Shown here one piece after another: positions 39,542-48,077 of a stretch of DNA of 64,000 nt. The DNA lies in contig LR594584.1 in assembly GCA_901538445.1 (NCBI GenBank), forward strand, positions 1,592,885-1,656,884, read 5' to 3'. Position 1 is the stretch's first letter. Every line of letters starts with the position of its first letter. Both the position numbers and the translations under genes were made by a program. Origin of the DNA: Gemmataceae bacterium. Its GTDB lineage: Bacteria; Planctomycetota; Planctomycetia; Gemmatales; Gemmataceae. The notes under the pieces were generated by a model. The model was not told the DNA's origin and ran no database searches. It was given only the letters and a program-made list of their open reading frames with translations.

Positions 39542-40987
39542 TCACACCAACACGTCCTTCACGACGCGGCCGTGGACGTCGGTGAGGCGGAAGTGGCGGC
39601 CGGCGTACTCGAACGTCAGCTTCTCGTGGTCGAGGCCGAGCTGGTGCAGGATGGTGGCGTGCAGGTCGTGCATGTGGACCTTGTTCTCGACGGCCAGCGA
39701 CCCGAACTCGTCGGTCGCGCCGTAGGAGAACCCCGGCTTGAACCCGCCGCCGGCGACCCAGGTCGTGAACCCGAGTGGGTTGTGGTCGCGGCCGGTGCCG
39801 CCGCCCTGCGAGTACGGCGTGCGGCCGAACTCCCCGCCCCACCACACGATCGTGTCCTTCAGCAGGCCGCGCTTCTTCAGGTCCTCCAGCAACCCGGCGA
39901 TCGGCTTGTCGACCGCCTTCGCGTGGTCGGCGTGCTTCGGCATGTTCGAGTGCTGGTCCCACGCCGGGTTCGCGGAGCTGTCGCCGTAGGTCACCTGGAT
40001 GAACCGCACGCCCTGCTCGGAGAGCCGCCGGGCCATCAGGCACTGCTGGCCGAACGTGTCGGTCGGCTTCTCGCCGATGCCGTACAGCTTCTTCGTCGCG
40101 TCCGACTCCTTCGACAGGTCGAGGACGTCCGGCGCGTTCATCTGCATCCGCCACGCGAGTTCGTAGGAGTTCGCGACGGCCTCCATCTCGGCGTCGCCGG
40201 GCGTCCGCTTGAGCTGCTCGCCGTGCATCTCGCGCAGGAGGTCGAACCGGGCCTTGGCGTCGCTTGCCGCGATCGCCGGGGCGAGGTTGCGGATGGTCGA
40301 CTCCTTCGCGGTGCCGCCGGCGCGGCCGAGCGGGGTGCCCTGGTACACCGCGGGGAGGAAGGCGTTGCCGTAGTTCCGCGCGCCGCCGTTGCCGTTCGAC
40401 GGCGCGATCGACACGAACCCCGGGAGGTTCTGGTTCTCGGTGCCAAGGCCGTACAGCGCCCACGACCCGAAGCTCGGCCGCACGAAGTTCGTGCTGCCGC
40501 AGTGGAGGAACAGCGTCGCCGGGCCGTGCGCCACGCCCTCGGTGTGCATCGACTTGATGAAGCACAGGTCGTCCACCCGCTTGGCGACCTCCGGGAACAG
40601 GTCGGTCGCCCACGCGCCGGACTGCCCGTGCTGGGCGAACTTCCACAGCGGCTTCATCACCCGCTGGTTGCTGCCGCGCTGGCCGGAGTTCGCGATGATG
40701 CGGGCGTCGTCGAACGCGAACGACTTGCCGTCGTCCTTGAGCAGCCGGGGCTTGTAGTCATACGAATCGACGTGGCTCACGCCGCCCTGCATGAACAGGA
40801 AGATGACCCGCTTGGCCTTCGCCGGGAAGTGCGGGGTCTTCGGGGCGAGCGGGTTCTCGGCCGCCGCACGGGCGGTCGCGAGGCCGGCCAGCGCCAGCCC
40901 GCCGAACCCGCACGCGGTCGTGTTTAGCCACTGGCGGCGTGACAGGAGTGCGGAGTGCGGAGTGCGGAGTGCGGAGTGAGAGGACAT
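39542..40987 (-). CDS. DUF1501 protein with Tat signal
   Basis: A 481-residue exported protein of the DUF1501 family (alkaline-phosphatase/sulfatase-like fold). A twin-arginine signal SRRQWLNTTACGFGGLALAGLA begins about 16 residues in. RVIFLFMQGGVSHVDSYDYKP and LKDTIVWWGGEFGRTPYSQGGGTGRDHNPLGF supply metal-site residues. Family members pair with DUF1553 cytochrome proteins, as here with the gene at 41064. The first 15 codons are made of a heptanucleotide repeat (40945-40979, unit GGAGTGC on the plus strand), giving a SALRTPHSAL peptide before the Tat signal. Start ATG 40987. Function of the family is unknown. Confidence 0.9.
   Translation of the reverse strand: MSSHSALRTPHSALLSRRQWLNTTACGFGGLALAGLATARAAAENPLAPKTPHFPAKAKRVIFLFMQGGVSHVDSYDYKPRLLKDDGKSFAFDDARIIANSGQRGSNQRVMKPLWKFAQHGQSGAWATDLFPEVAKRVDDLCFIKSMHTEGVAHGPATLFLHCGSTNFVRPSFGSWALYGLGTENQNLPGFVSIAPSNGNGGARNYGNAFLPAVYQGTPLGRAGGTAKESTIRNLAPAIAASDAKARFDLLREMHGEQLKRTPGDAEMEAVANSYELAWRMQMNAPDVLDLSKESDATKKLYGIGEKPTDTFGQQCLMARRLSEQGVRFIQVTYGDSSANPAWDQHSNMPKHADHAKAVDKPIAGLLEDLKKRGLLKDTIVWWGGEFGRTPYSQGGGTGRDHNPLGFTTWVAGGGFKPGFSYGATDEFGSLAVENKVHMHDLHATILHQLGLDHEKLTFEYAGRHFRLTDVHGRVVKDVLV
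40945..40979. repeat. Heptanucleotide tandem repeat
   Basis: Five 7-base units (GGAGTGC four times, then GGAGTGA) in tandem inside the first codons of the DUF1501 gene. The unit is not a multiple of three, so gain or loss of one copy would shift the frame. A partial copy of the same unit, inverted, is seen near 41051-41062. Confidence 0.85.
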
Positions 40988-41063
40988 ATCGGTCTCCGTG
41001 ATCGGCGCTGTGTGGTTGCTTGTCTTGGGTTTTGAATCCGCGTTCCGAATTCCGCACTCCGCA

Positions 41064-43922
41064 CTACTCGATGAACCGGAAGTCGGCGGAGGCGAACAGC
41101 GCGTGTGCGAGGCCGGCCCAGGCGACCGGCGCGTTCGAGGCGTTGGCCTTCAGGAACTTCGACGCCACGGCGCGCTCGCCGTCGGTCGGGGCGCGGCCGA
41201 GCGTGACGCGGTACGCGAGGGTGACGCGCTCGTCGTCGCTCAGCTTCGCGCTCATCAGCCGCACCGCGGCGTGCTTCGCCTGCTCCGACACCCAGTGGCT
41301 GTTCAGCAGGAACAGCGCCTGCGGGGCGACGGTGCTCGAGTTTCGCTTGCCGGTCACCATGCTCGGGTCGGCCATGTCGAACGCCTCCAGCAACTCCGGG
41401 AGGCTGTTGCGGAACGCCGGGAGGTACACGCTGCGGACGTCGGCGTTCGACTTGAACGAGTAGTCCGACGCGAGGTTCGCCGGGAACGTCGGGCCGCCGG
41501 CGTGCTCGGCCAGCCGGCCGGCCGCGGTGAGGATCGCATCGCGAACGGCCTCGCCTTCGAGCCGCCGGCGGTTCGCGCGGCCGAAGAGCTGGTTGTCCGG
41601 GTCGGCCTTCGCGGTCTCCGGTGCGGCGGCCGACGACTGGCGGTAGGTGCGGCTCAGCACGATCTCGCGGACGAGCTTCTTCGTGCTCCAGCCGTCCTTC
41701 ACGAACCTCGTCGCGAGGTAGTCGAGCAACTCGGGGTGCGACGGCTTCTCGCCGGTAGTGCCGAAGTTGTCCACGGTGCGGACGATGCCCGAGCCGAGCA
41801 GCCAGTGCCACGTCCGGTTCGCGTACACCCGGGCGGTGAGCGGGTTCTCGGCCGAGGCGATCCAGTCGGCGAGTTCCGCGCGGCCGCTCGCGGTCTTCGG
41901 GAACGCCGGCGCGTTGCCCGTGCTCGCGACCTGGAGCACCCCCCGCGGCACGACCGCCCCGAGGTTGTGGACGCTCCCGCGCACGTGGACCTTCGCGTCC
42001 TCGATCACCTTCTCCTCGACGACGCTGATCGCCGTGGCCCGCTTCGGGCCGCTCGCTTCGAGCTTCTTCAGTTCCGCTTCGAGGTCCTTGAGCGCCGCGG
42101 CCTCTTCGGCCCTGGGGGCGGGCTTGTCGCCCTTCTTCGCGGGGGCCGGCTTCGCGTCCTGCTGCTCCTTGGTTGCGTCCTTCTTGTCGTCGGCCGGGAC
42201 GAACGTGACCGCGTCGGCGGTGACGTGCCCCTTCGTGCCCTCGTTCGAGACGATGACGAAGCTCTGCCCGTCCTTCTCGAACCGGTAGGTGCCGAGCGAG
42301 ACGAAGTGCCCGTCGATCGGCGGGGTCTTCCGCTGGTCGATGCGGAGCTCCTTCTCGCCGTCGGCGCTGAACACCGTCACCGGCACGCCGTCGGCCCGGT
42401 TGGTGCCGGGGCTGTACGCGAACAGCACCTCGTACCGCCCGGTCCTCGCGATGTCCGGGTCGAAGGTGATCGTCTTCTCGCCCTTGCCGGCGTTGTCGTC
42501 GTGGGCGTACCCCTCGCCGACGTAGGTGTTGTTGAACTTGGACGCCTTCCACTCGCCGACCTTCTTGGCCTGGGCGTCGTCCACCGCGACGCCGGGCACG
42601 TCCTTGACCGCGACCGGCCCCTTGTTCGGCACCGGCTTGGCCGCCGCGACCGACTTCGCCGCCTTGATGCGGGCCTGGAGCGCCGCGACCGCCTCCTCGT
42701 GCTTCTTGAGCGCCTCCTCGGTGCCGGGCTCGGCCGGCAGCGGCACCTCCATCCACTTCGAGACGTTCGAGTGCTCCAGCGACTTCACGTTCCGGAAGAT
42801 GCCGGCGAGCGCGTAGTAGTCCTTCGTGGGGATCGGGTCGAACTTGTGGTCGTGGCACCGGGCGCACGTCACCGTCTGGGCCAGGAACCCCTTGGTGACG
42901 ACGTCGAGTTGCTCGTCCACCACGTCCATGCGGAGCTGCTTCTTGTCCTGCTCTTCGAGGTTCGTGTTGCCGAGCGCGAGGTACGACGTGGCGACGACCT
43001 GCCGCTTGCGGGCGACGTGGTCCGCGGCCGGGAGCAGGTCGCCGGCGATCTGCTCGCGCACGAACTGCGGGAACGGCACGTCGGCGTTGAAGCTGTCGAT
43101 GACGTAGTCGCGGTACCGCCAGGCGTCCTTGTAGACGAACCCGCGGAGGGTGACCGACTCGGCGTACCGGGCCACGTCGAGCCAGTGCCGGCCCCAGCGC
43201 TCGCCGAACGCCTTCGCTGCGAGTAGCGAATCGACCAACTTTTCGTAGGCAGCGGGGTCGGCCGAGTTCACGAAGGCGTCGATCTGCTCGGGCGTCGGCG
43301 GCAGGCCGGTGAGGTCGAAGTACACCCGGCGGACGAGCACGACCTTGTCGGCGTCGGGTGCGGGCTTGAGGTTCTTCGCTTCGAGCCTGGCGAGGACAAA
43401 CCGGTCGATGTCGCCCCTGGGCCACGCGGCGTCCCTCACGGCCGGGACGGTCGGGCTCGCGACGGGGACGAACGACCAGAACTTCTTCCCCTCCTCGATG
43501 GTCAGGCCGACCTGCTTCTTCTGCCCGCCGCCGGCCCGCGGGTCGGGCGCGCCCATCTTGATCCACGCCTCGAAGTCGGCGACCACCGCGTCGGGGAGCT
43601 TGCCCTTGGGCGGCATCCTCACGTCGCCGTCGTACTTCATCGTCTTGAGCAGCAGGCTCTCGGCGGGCTTGCCGGCGACGAGTGACGGGCCGCTGTCGCC
43701 GCCGGTGCGGGTGGCGTCGCGGGTGTCGAGCAGTAGCCCGCCCTTGAGCTTCTTCTTCGCCTCGGCCTCGGCCGAGTGGCACGAGTAGCAGTGCTCGGCC
43801 AGCACCGGGCGGATCTTCTTCTCGAAGAAGTCGGCGGCCTTCGGGTCGATGGGGTCAGCGGCCGCGGCGCGGCCGGAAGTGAACGCGAGGACGACCAGTG
43901 CGGCAGCGAGAGAGCGGGGCAT
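41064..43922 (-). CDS. Cytochrome DUF1549/DUF1553 protein with inserted sugar-binding-like domain
   Basis: A 952-residue exported protein. Signal peptide, then a planctomycete cytochrome c domain with C45-x2-C48-H49, the DUF1549 domain (about 150-360) including a second CARCH motif (VTCARCHDHKFDPIP), then an inserted domain at about 450-560 resembling the Golvesin/Xly carbohydrate-binding-like fold (GRYEVLFAYSPGTNRADGVPVTVFS ... GTYRFEKDGQSFVIVSNEGTKGHVTADAVTFVP). DUF1553 is at the C-terminus (WLLGSGIVRTVDNFGTTGEKPSHPELLDYLA). Upstream of and in the same direction as the DUF1501 gene, forming a typical planctomycete pair linked to polysaccharide use. Confidence 0.9.
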   Translation of the reverse strand: MPRSLAAALVVLAFTSGRAAAADPIDPKAADFFEKKIRPVLAEHCYSCHSAEAEAKKKLKGGLLLDTRDATRTGGDSGPSLVAGKPAESLLLKTMKYDGDVRMPPKGKLPDAVVADFEAWIKMGAPDPRAGGGQKKQVGLTIEEGKKFWSFVPVASPTVPAVRDAAWPRGDIDRFVLARLEAKNLKPAPDADKVVLVRRVYFDLTGLPPTPEQIDAFVNSADPAAYEKLVDSLLAAKAFGERWGRHWLDVARYAESVTLRGFVYKDAWRYRDYVIDSFNADVPFPQFVREQIAGDLLPAADHVARKRQVVATSYLALGNTNLEEQDKKQLRMDVVDEQLDVVTKGFLAQTVTCARCHDHKFDPIPTKDYYALAGIFRNVKSLEHSNVSKWMEVPLPAEPGTEEALKKHEEAVAALQARIKAAKSVAAAKPVPNKGPVAVKDVPGVAVDDAQAKKVGEWKASKFNNTYVGEGYAHDDNAGKGEKTITFDPDIARTGRYEVLFAYSPGTNRADGVPVTVFSADGEKELRIDQRKTPPIDGHFVSLGTYRFEKDGQSFVIVSNEGTKGHVTADAVTFVPADDKKDATKEQQDAKPAPAKKGDKPAPRAEEAAALKDLEAELKKLEASGPKRATAISVVEEKVIEDAKVHVRGSVHNLGAVVPRGVLQVASTGNAPAFPKTASGRAELADWIASAENPLTARVYANRTWHWLLGSGIVRTVDNFGTTGEKPSHPELLDYLATRFVKDGWSTKKLVREIVLSRTYRQSSAAAPETAKADPDNQLFGRANRRRLEGEAVRDAILTAAGRLAEHAGGPTFPANLASDYSFKSNADVRSVYLPAFRNSLPELLEAFDMADPSMVTGKRNSSTVAPQALFLLNSHWVSEQAKHAAVRLMSAKLSDDERVTLAYRVTLGRAPTDGERAVASKFLKANASNAPVAWAGLAHALFASADFRFIE

Positions 43923-44071
43923 GTGAAAATTCCCGGGCAGCAGCGCGGCGGCGAGAGGCGGGGTAATGAACAATAGCCGGGCGGCGGCGAGTTGGACACG
44001 ATTTTTCCGGTCCGAGCGAACCCGGAGCGGCTCTATCAGGGTTGAACCCGTTACCCTCCCCGGAGTCCCCG

Positions 44072-44980
44072 ATGCGATTCGCATTTCTCCTCTCCGCGTT
44101 CGCCCTTCTGGTGTCATTGGCGGCACCCGCGGCCGACGCGCCGCCGGCCCTCCCGAACGGCTGGAAACTCGAGGAGCAGCCGACCGACCCGAAGGCCGCC
44201 AAGGTCGTGCTCATTGCCGGGTCGAACTTCTACAAGGCCGGCGAGCACGACTACGTCGCCGGGGTCACGGTGCTGGCCGACCTGTTGAAGCAGACCCCGA
44301 ACGTCGCCCCGGTCATCGCGATCGACTGGCCGACCAACCCCGAGACGCTCAAGAACGCGAGGGCGGTCGTGTTCCTGTTCGACGGCGGCGACAAGCACGG
44401 CATCCTGAAGGGCGAGAAGGGGAACCGGCTGGCCGAGGTCGGCAAGCTGCTCGACGGCGGGGCCGGGTTCGTGCAGTTGCACCAGACCGCAGACTACCCG
44501 AAGGACTTCGGCGACCGGGCGCGGAACCTCGTGGGCGGCGCGTGGGAGGCGAAGCACTCGCTGCGCGCCCACTGGGTGTCGGAGTTCAAGGACTTCCCCG
44601 AGCACCCGATCACCCGCGGCGTCACGCCGTTCACGATCGACGACGGCTACCTGTGGAAGCTCAAGTTCGTCCCCGAGATGAAGGGCGTGACGCCGCTGCT
44701 GCGGACCGTGAACCCGAAGAGCAAGGACGACCCGAAGGCGAACGACGCGATCATCGCGTGGGCCTACGACCGGCCCGAGGGCGGCCGCTCGTTCGTGTTC
44801 ACCGGCGGGCACCTGCACAAGAGCTTCGCCGAGGACGGCTACCGCCGGTTCCTCACCAACGGCATCCTCTGGGCCGCCGGGGTGGACGTCCCGAAGGAGG
44901 GCGCGCCGGTCAAGCTCGACGCCGCCGACCTGCCCAACTATCTCACCAAGCCGCCGGCGAAAGCTCCGGCGAAGAAGTGA
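44072..44980 (+). CDS. Exported ThuA-domain protein
   Basis: A 302-residue protein with a signal peptide (MRFAFLLSAFALLVSLAAPAAD). It has a ThuA-type class-I-amidotransferase-like fold: KVVLIAGSNFYKAGEHDYVAG, GAGFVQLHQTADYPKDFGDRARNLVGGAWE and RSFVFTGGHLHKSFAEDGYRRFLTNGILWAAG. ThuA proteins take part in trehalose or other sugar metabolism; the exact role is unknown. Divergent from the DUF1553 gene with about 150 bases between. The start is taken at 44072, which puts the signal peptide at the N-terminus. A 30-base perfect inverted repeat follows 7 bases after the stop. Confidence 0.88.
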   Translation: MRFAFLLSAFALLVSLAAPAADAPPALPNGWKLEEQPTDPKAAKVVLIAGSNFYKAGEHDYVAGVTVLADLLKQTPNVAPVIAIDWPTNPETLKNARAVVFLFDGGDKHGILKGEKGNRLAEVGKLLDGGAGFVQLHQTADYPKDFGDRARNLVGGAWEAKHSLRAHWVSEFKDFPEHPITRGVTPFTIDDGYLWKLKFVPEMKGVTPLLRTVNPKSKDDPKANDAIIAWAYDRPEGGRSFVFTGGHLHKSFAEDGYRRFLTNGILWAAGVDVPKEGAPVKLDAADLPNYLTKPPAKAPAKK

Positions 44981-44987
44981 GCCTTGT

Positions 44988-45055
44988 GCGAGCGGCGCGG
45001 CGTAAGCCCGCCGGTGCGCTCCCAAGCACCGGCGGGCTTACGCCGCGCCGCTCGC
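44988..45055. repeat. Intergenic inverted repeat, family A
   Basis: Perfect 30-base arms 44988-45017 and 45026-45055 around an 8-base loop, between convergent ThuA and ABC-permease genes. Same family as 23085-23155. Confidence 0.9.
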
Positions 45056-45064
45056 CAACAATTT

Positions 45065-46114
45065 CTACCGCCACCGGAAGAACCGCAGCGCCAGCGCGAA
45101 CGACACGCCGCCCCAGGCGGCGAGCACGAGCAGCGGGCGGCCCAGCGCCGCGAACCCGGCCCCGTCGTTCATGATCGCCCGGAGCCCGTCGTTCACCGCG
45201 GTCAGCGGCAGGATCTGAATGAACGGCTGCATCGCCTCCGGGAACCGGGCGGCCGAGAAGAACACCCCCGACAGCACGTACATCGGCAGCATCACCGCGT
45301 TCACCAGCCCGGCCGCGGTTTCGAGCGTCTTCGCACGCGCGCCGATCAGCAGCCCCAGCCCCGCGAACGCCGCCCCGCCGGCCACGACCAGCACGACGAA
45401 CGCGAGCCAGTCGCCGCGCACGCGGATGTCGAACATGAAGTGCGAGAACGTCAGCAGCAGCGCGACGTCGAGGAGCGTGAACACGAGGCGGCTGATCATC
45501 AGGCTGAGCAGGAAGTCGGACCGCCGCATCGGGGTCGCGGTGAACCGCTTCAGGAGCTTCCGGACCCGCAGGTCGGCGACCGCGAACCCGACGCCGAACA
45601 GCCCGCCGCCGAGCAGGTTGATCCCGAGCAGCCCCGGGATCAGGAAGTCGATGTACCGGCTCCCGGGCTCGGTGACGGCCCGCTCCTCGGGGACCGCCGT
45701 GCCCGGGTGGGCGGCCCGCACCAGTGCCCGGTCGGCCGCGTTGCGGGCCAGCACGCCCTCGCTGCGGGTCGCGTCGTAGAGGAACTCGTGCCCGGCCGCA
45801 CTGCCCGGCCGCGGGACCACGACGAGGTCGGTCTTCGCGGTGCGGAGCCGCTGCCTCGCGACCGGCTCGTCGCTCACGGTCACCTTCAACCCGGCGTCGG
45901 CCGCGAGCGCCGCCCGGAGCTTCTCGGTGGCGTCTTGGTGGGCGGCATCCGCCTGAACGTCGATGCTCGCGGGCGGCACCGAGCCCTCGCGGAACGCCAT
46001 GCCGAGCGCGAACGCGAGGATCAGCGGGAACCCGTACACCCAGAACAGGGCGGCCGGCTCGCGGTAGAACTCGCGGAACCGGGTGAGCGTCAGTTGCCAC
46101 AGCGCGGAACTCAT
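45065..46114 (-). CDS. ABC-2 type transporter permease
   Basis: A 349-residue membrane protein with one N-terminal and five C-terminal membrane helices and a large external loop between the first and second (about 45-165), the arrangement of ABC-2 permeases such as YhgE/NatB/DrrB-like proteins. Visible: FREFYREPAALFWVYGFPLILAFALG, RYIDFLIPGLLGINLLGGGLFGVGF, VRKLLKRFTATPMRRSDFLLSLM and a MLPMYVLSGVFFSAARFPE segment. No ATPase gene is adjacent, so its partner must lie elsewhere. Substrate unknown. Confidence 0.85.
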   Translation of the reverse strand: MSSALWQLTLTRFREFYREPAALFWVYGFPLILAFALGMAFREGSVPPASIDVQADAAHQDATEKLRAALAADAGLKVTVSDEPVARQRLRTAKTDLVVVPRPGSAAGHEFLYDATRSEGVLARNAADRALVRAAHPGTAVPEERAVTEPGSRYIDFLIPGLLGINLLGGGLFGVGFAVADLRVRKLLKRFTATPMRRSDFLLSLMISRLVFTLLDVALLLTFSHFMFDIRVRGDWLAFVVLVVAGGAAFAGLGLLIGARAKTLETAAGLVNAVMLPMYVLSGVFFSAARFPEAMQPFIQILPLTAVNDGLRAIMNDGAGFAALGRPLLVLAAWGGVSFALALRFFRWR

Positions 46115-46144
46115 GCGTCGTCCGGTGGGGTGCGATCTCGTTTC

Positions 46145-46174
46145 GGCGAGCGGCGCGGCGTCAGCCCGCCGGTG
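46145..46174. repeat. Single arm of family A repeat
   Basis: A lone copy of the family A arm (as at 44988-45017, with one base difference: GTCAG for GTAAG) without its inverse partner, just ahead of a complete family B repeat. Confidence 0.75.
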
Positions 46175-46186
46175 GCGGTGCATTAT

Positions 46187-46250
46187 GGCGAGCCGTGTGT
46201 GTCAACGCACGGGTTCACGCCCACCCGTGCGTTGACACACACGGCTCGCC
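46187..46250. repeat. Intergenic inverted repeat, family B
   Basis: Perfect 27-base arms 46187-46213 and 46224-46250 around a 10-base loop. Closely related to 24081-24144, from which it differs in a few paired positions. Confidence 0.9.
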
Positions 46251-46311
46251 CGGCAGTTGATTTTGGGACATGCTCGCTGCGCCACCCCTCTTCTTTACGC
46301 CCCACACCCGG

Positions 46312-47358
46312 TCAAATCCACTTCTTCCACCGGGCGACGAGCACCACCGCGGTCGAGGCCGCGGCCATCATCCCGAGCGCCATCGGGTACCCGTACTCCC
46401 ACTTCAGCTCCGGCATGTGCTCGAAGTTCATCCCGTAGACGCCGGCGATGACGGCGCACACCATCCCGATCGTCGAGATGAGCGTCAGCACCTTCATGAC
46501 GTGGTTCAGCCGGGCCGACACGGCCGACAGGTGCGTCTCCATCAGGTCGCTGACCATTTCGCGGGCCGCCTCGATCAGTTCGGTGTACCGCACGAGGTGG
46601 TCGTACACGTTCCGGTAGTACACGACCTCGCGGTCGTCCACGAGGGTGAACTCGCCGCGGACCAGCCGCGACAGGACCTCGCGTTCGAGAATGAGGGTCT
46701 TCCGCATCCCGGTGACGATCCGCTTGAGCCGCAGGAGCCGGGCCAGGAGCCGGGGCGACGGGTCGCGGAAGATTTTGGTCTCCAGCGAATCGAGGCGGGC
46801 GGCGATCCGCTCGACGACCGGGGAGTACTCGTCCACCATCGCGTCGAGGACGTGGTGGAACACGAAGTCCGGCCCCCGGGCGACGGTCTGGGTGTGCCGG
46901 TCGAGGTACCCCATCGCGGTCGCGACGCAGGCGAGGGGCTCGTAGTGGTGCGTGACCAGCACCTGCTTGTTCAGGACCGCGCTGAGCTGGGGCCGGCGGC
47001 TCGTGCGCGGCCGCGGGAGCGGCTCCGGGTCGCGGGCCGCGTTGGCGACGAGTGCCTCGGCCAGCCCCGGGGGCAGCGGGTTGGCGACCACGAACAGGTA
47101 GTCCGGGAACTCCTCGACCTTCGGCAGGTGCGTGCCCTTGTCGTCCGACACCCGCTGGCGGGTAACGTCCTCGCGGGTCAGCGCGTGGACCGGGAAGAAC
47201 CGGCCGAGGACGGCGTCCTCCTCCTCGTGCGTGGGGGCCGAGAGGTCCACCCACCACACGTCGCCCGGCCTCACGTCGGCGGCCGTCGCGGGCAGGTGGT
47301 CGGTGCCGGTCGTGCGGCACACCTTGGCGGTGTCGTCCCAGTGGCGAACGGAGATCAT
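46312..47358 (-). CDS. corA: CorA-type magnesium/cobalt transporter
   Basis: A 348-residue channel of the CorA family. The long N-terminal cytoplasmic domain (about 1-285) ends in the stalk helix. Two membrane helices at the C-terminus flank the YGMNF selectivity motif (VCAVIAGVYGMNFEHMPELKWEYG). The positively charged tail ARWKKWI ends the protein as is usual in the family. Forms pentamers that move Mg2+ (or Co2+) into the cell. ATG 47358. Divergent from the sigma-factor operon with about 74 bases between. Confidence 0.93.
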   Translation of the reverse strand: MISVRHWDDTAKVCRTTGTDHLPATAADVRPGDVWWVDLSAPTHEEEDAVLGRFFPVHALTREDVTRQRVSDDKGTHLPKVEEFPDYLFVVANPLPPGLAEALVANAARDPEPLPRPRTSRRPQLSAVLNKQVLVTHHYEPLACVATAMGYLDRHTQTVARGPDFVFHHVLDAMVDEYSPVVERIAARLDSLETKIFRDPSPRLLARLLRLKRIVTGMRKTLILEREVLSRLVRGEFTLVDDREVVYYRNVYDHLVRYTELIEAAREMVSDLMETHLSAVSARLNHVMKVLTLISTIGMVCAVIAGVYGMNFEHMPELKWEYGYPMALGMMAAASTAVVLVARWKKWI

Positions 47359-47432
47359 GCGGGGCCCTTGTTACGAAGCGGCGGATCGAATTCCGGGTGC
47401 GCCGGTGCCGTCTACCCCGGGAGGGGGGTAGA

Positions 47433-48077
47433 ATGAGAACCATCGGGCGGACCCGCAGGATTCGGAGTTTACCCCACCCCATGCCCGCTGTCTCGGCCCT
47501 AACCAAGCCGGCACCGCCCCCGAGCGACACCGCCCTCCTGGAGCGGATCGCGGCCGGCGACCGCTCGGCCCTGGACGACCTGTTCCACCGCTACCGGGCC
47601 GTCGCGTTCCGCGTGGCGTACCGGCTGCTCGGCCGCGAGGCCGACGCGCTCGACGCGGTTCAGGACGCCTTCGTGAAGCTCCTGGCGAACCTCGACCGGT
47701 TCCGCGGGCACAGCTCGTTCAAGACGTGGCTGCTGCGGATCGTCAGCAACGCCGCGCTGGACGTGGGCCGCCAGCGGAAGCGGGACGCCCGCGTGCCCCA
47801 GGAGCCCCGCGACGCGCAGCCGGAGCGGTTCGGCCCGGACGACGCCCCGGCCCCGGACGCGGGCCTGGACCGGGCCGACCTGCGGGCCAAGATCGACGCC
47901 GCCCTGGCCCGGCTCCCGGACACCCAGCGGCAGACGTTCGTCTTGCACGTGGAGGGCGGTTTGTCGTACCGGGAGGTCGCGGACACGCTGGACATCTCCA
48001 TCGGGACGGTGATGAGCCGGCTGTTCTACGCGCGCCAGAAACTCAAGACGTTGCTCGCCGACCAGGTGCAGCCATGA
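47433..48077 (+). CDS. ECF-type RNA polymerase sigma factor
   Basis: A 214-residue ECF sigma factor (RpoE-like). Region 2: LDDLFHRYRAVAFRVAYRLLGREADALDAVQDAFVKLL and SSFKTWLLRIVSNAALDVGRQRKR. Region 4: LPDTQRQTFVLHVEGGLSYREVADTLDISIGTVMSRLFYARQKLKTLL. Start ATG 47433 has a very strong GGAGGGGG site; ATG 47481 would give a shorter product without a good site. Its stop overlaps the next gene's start (ATGA), which encodes a probable anti-sigma factor. Confidence 0.92.
   Translation: MRTIGRTRRIRSLPHPMPAVSALTKPAPPPSDTALLERIAAGDRSALDDLFHRYRAVAFRVAYRLLGREADALDAVQDAFVKLLANLDRFRGHSSFKTWLLRIVSNAALDVGRQRKRDARVPQEPRDAQPERFGPDDAPAPDAGLDRADLRAKIDAALARLPDTQRQTFVLHVEGGLSYREVADTLDISIGTVMSRLFYARQKLKTLLADQVQP

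Noticed and set aside
40945-40979. CRISPR-like repeat
   Set aside because: The units are 7 bases in tandem without spacers, inside a gene; this is a microsatellite, not a CRISPR array.
39542-43922. DUF1501-DUF1553 pair as a possible new system
   Set aside because: This pair is common in planctomycetes. Only the inserted domain and the heptamer repeat are unusual, and they are reported separately.
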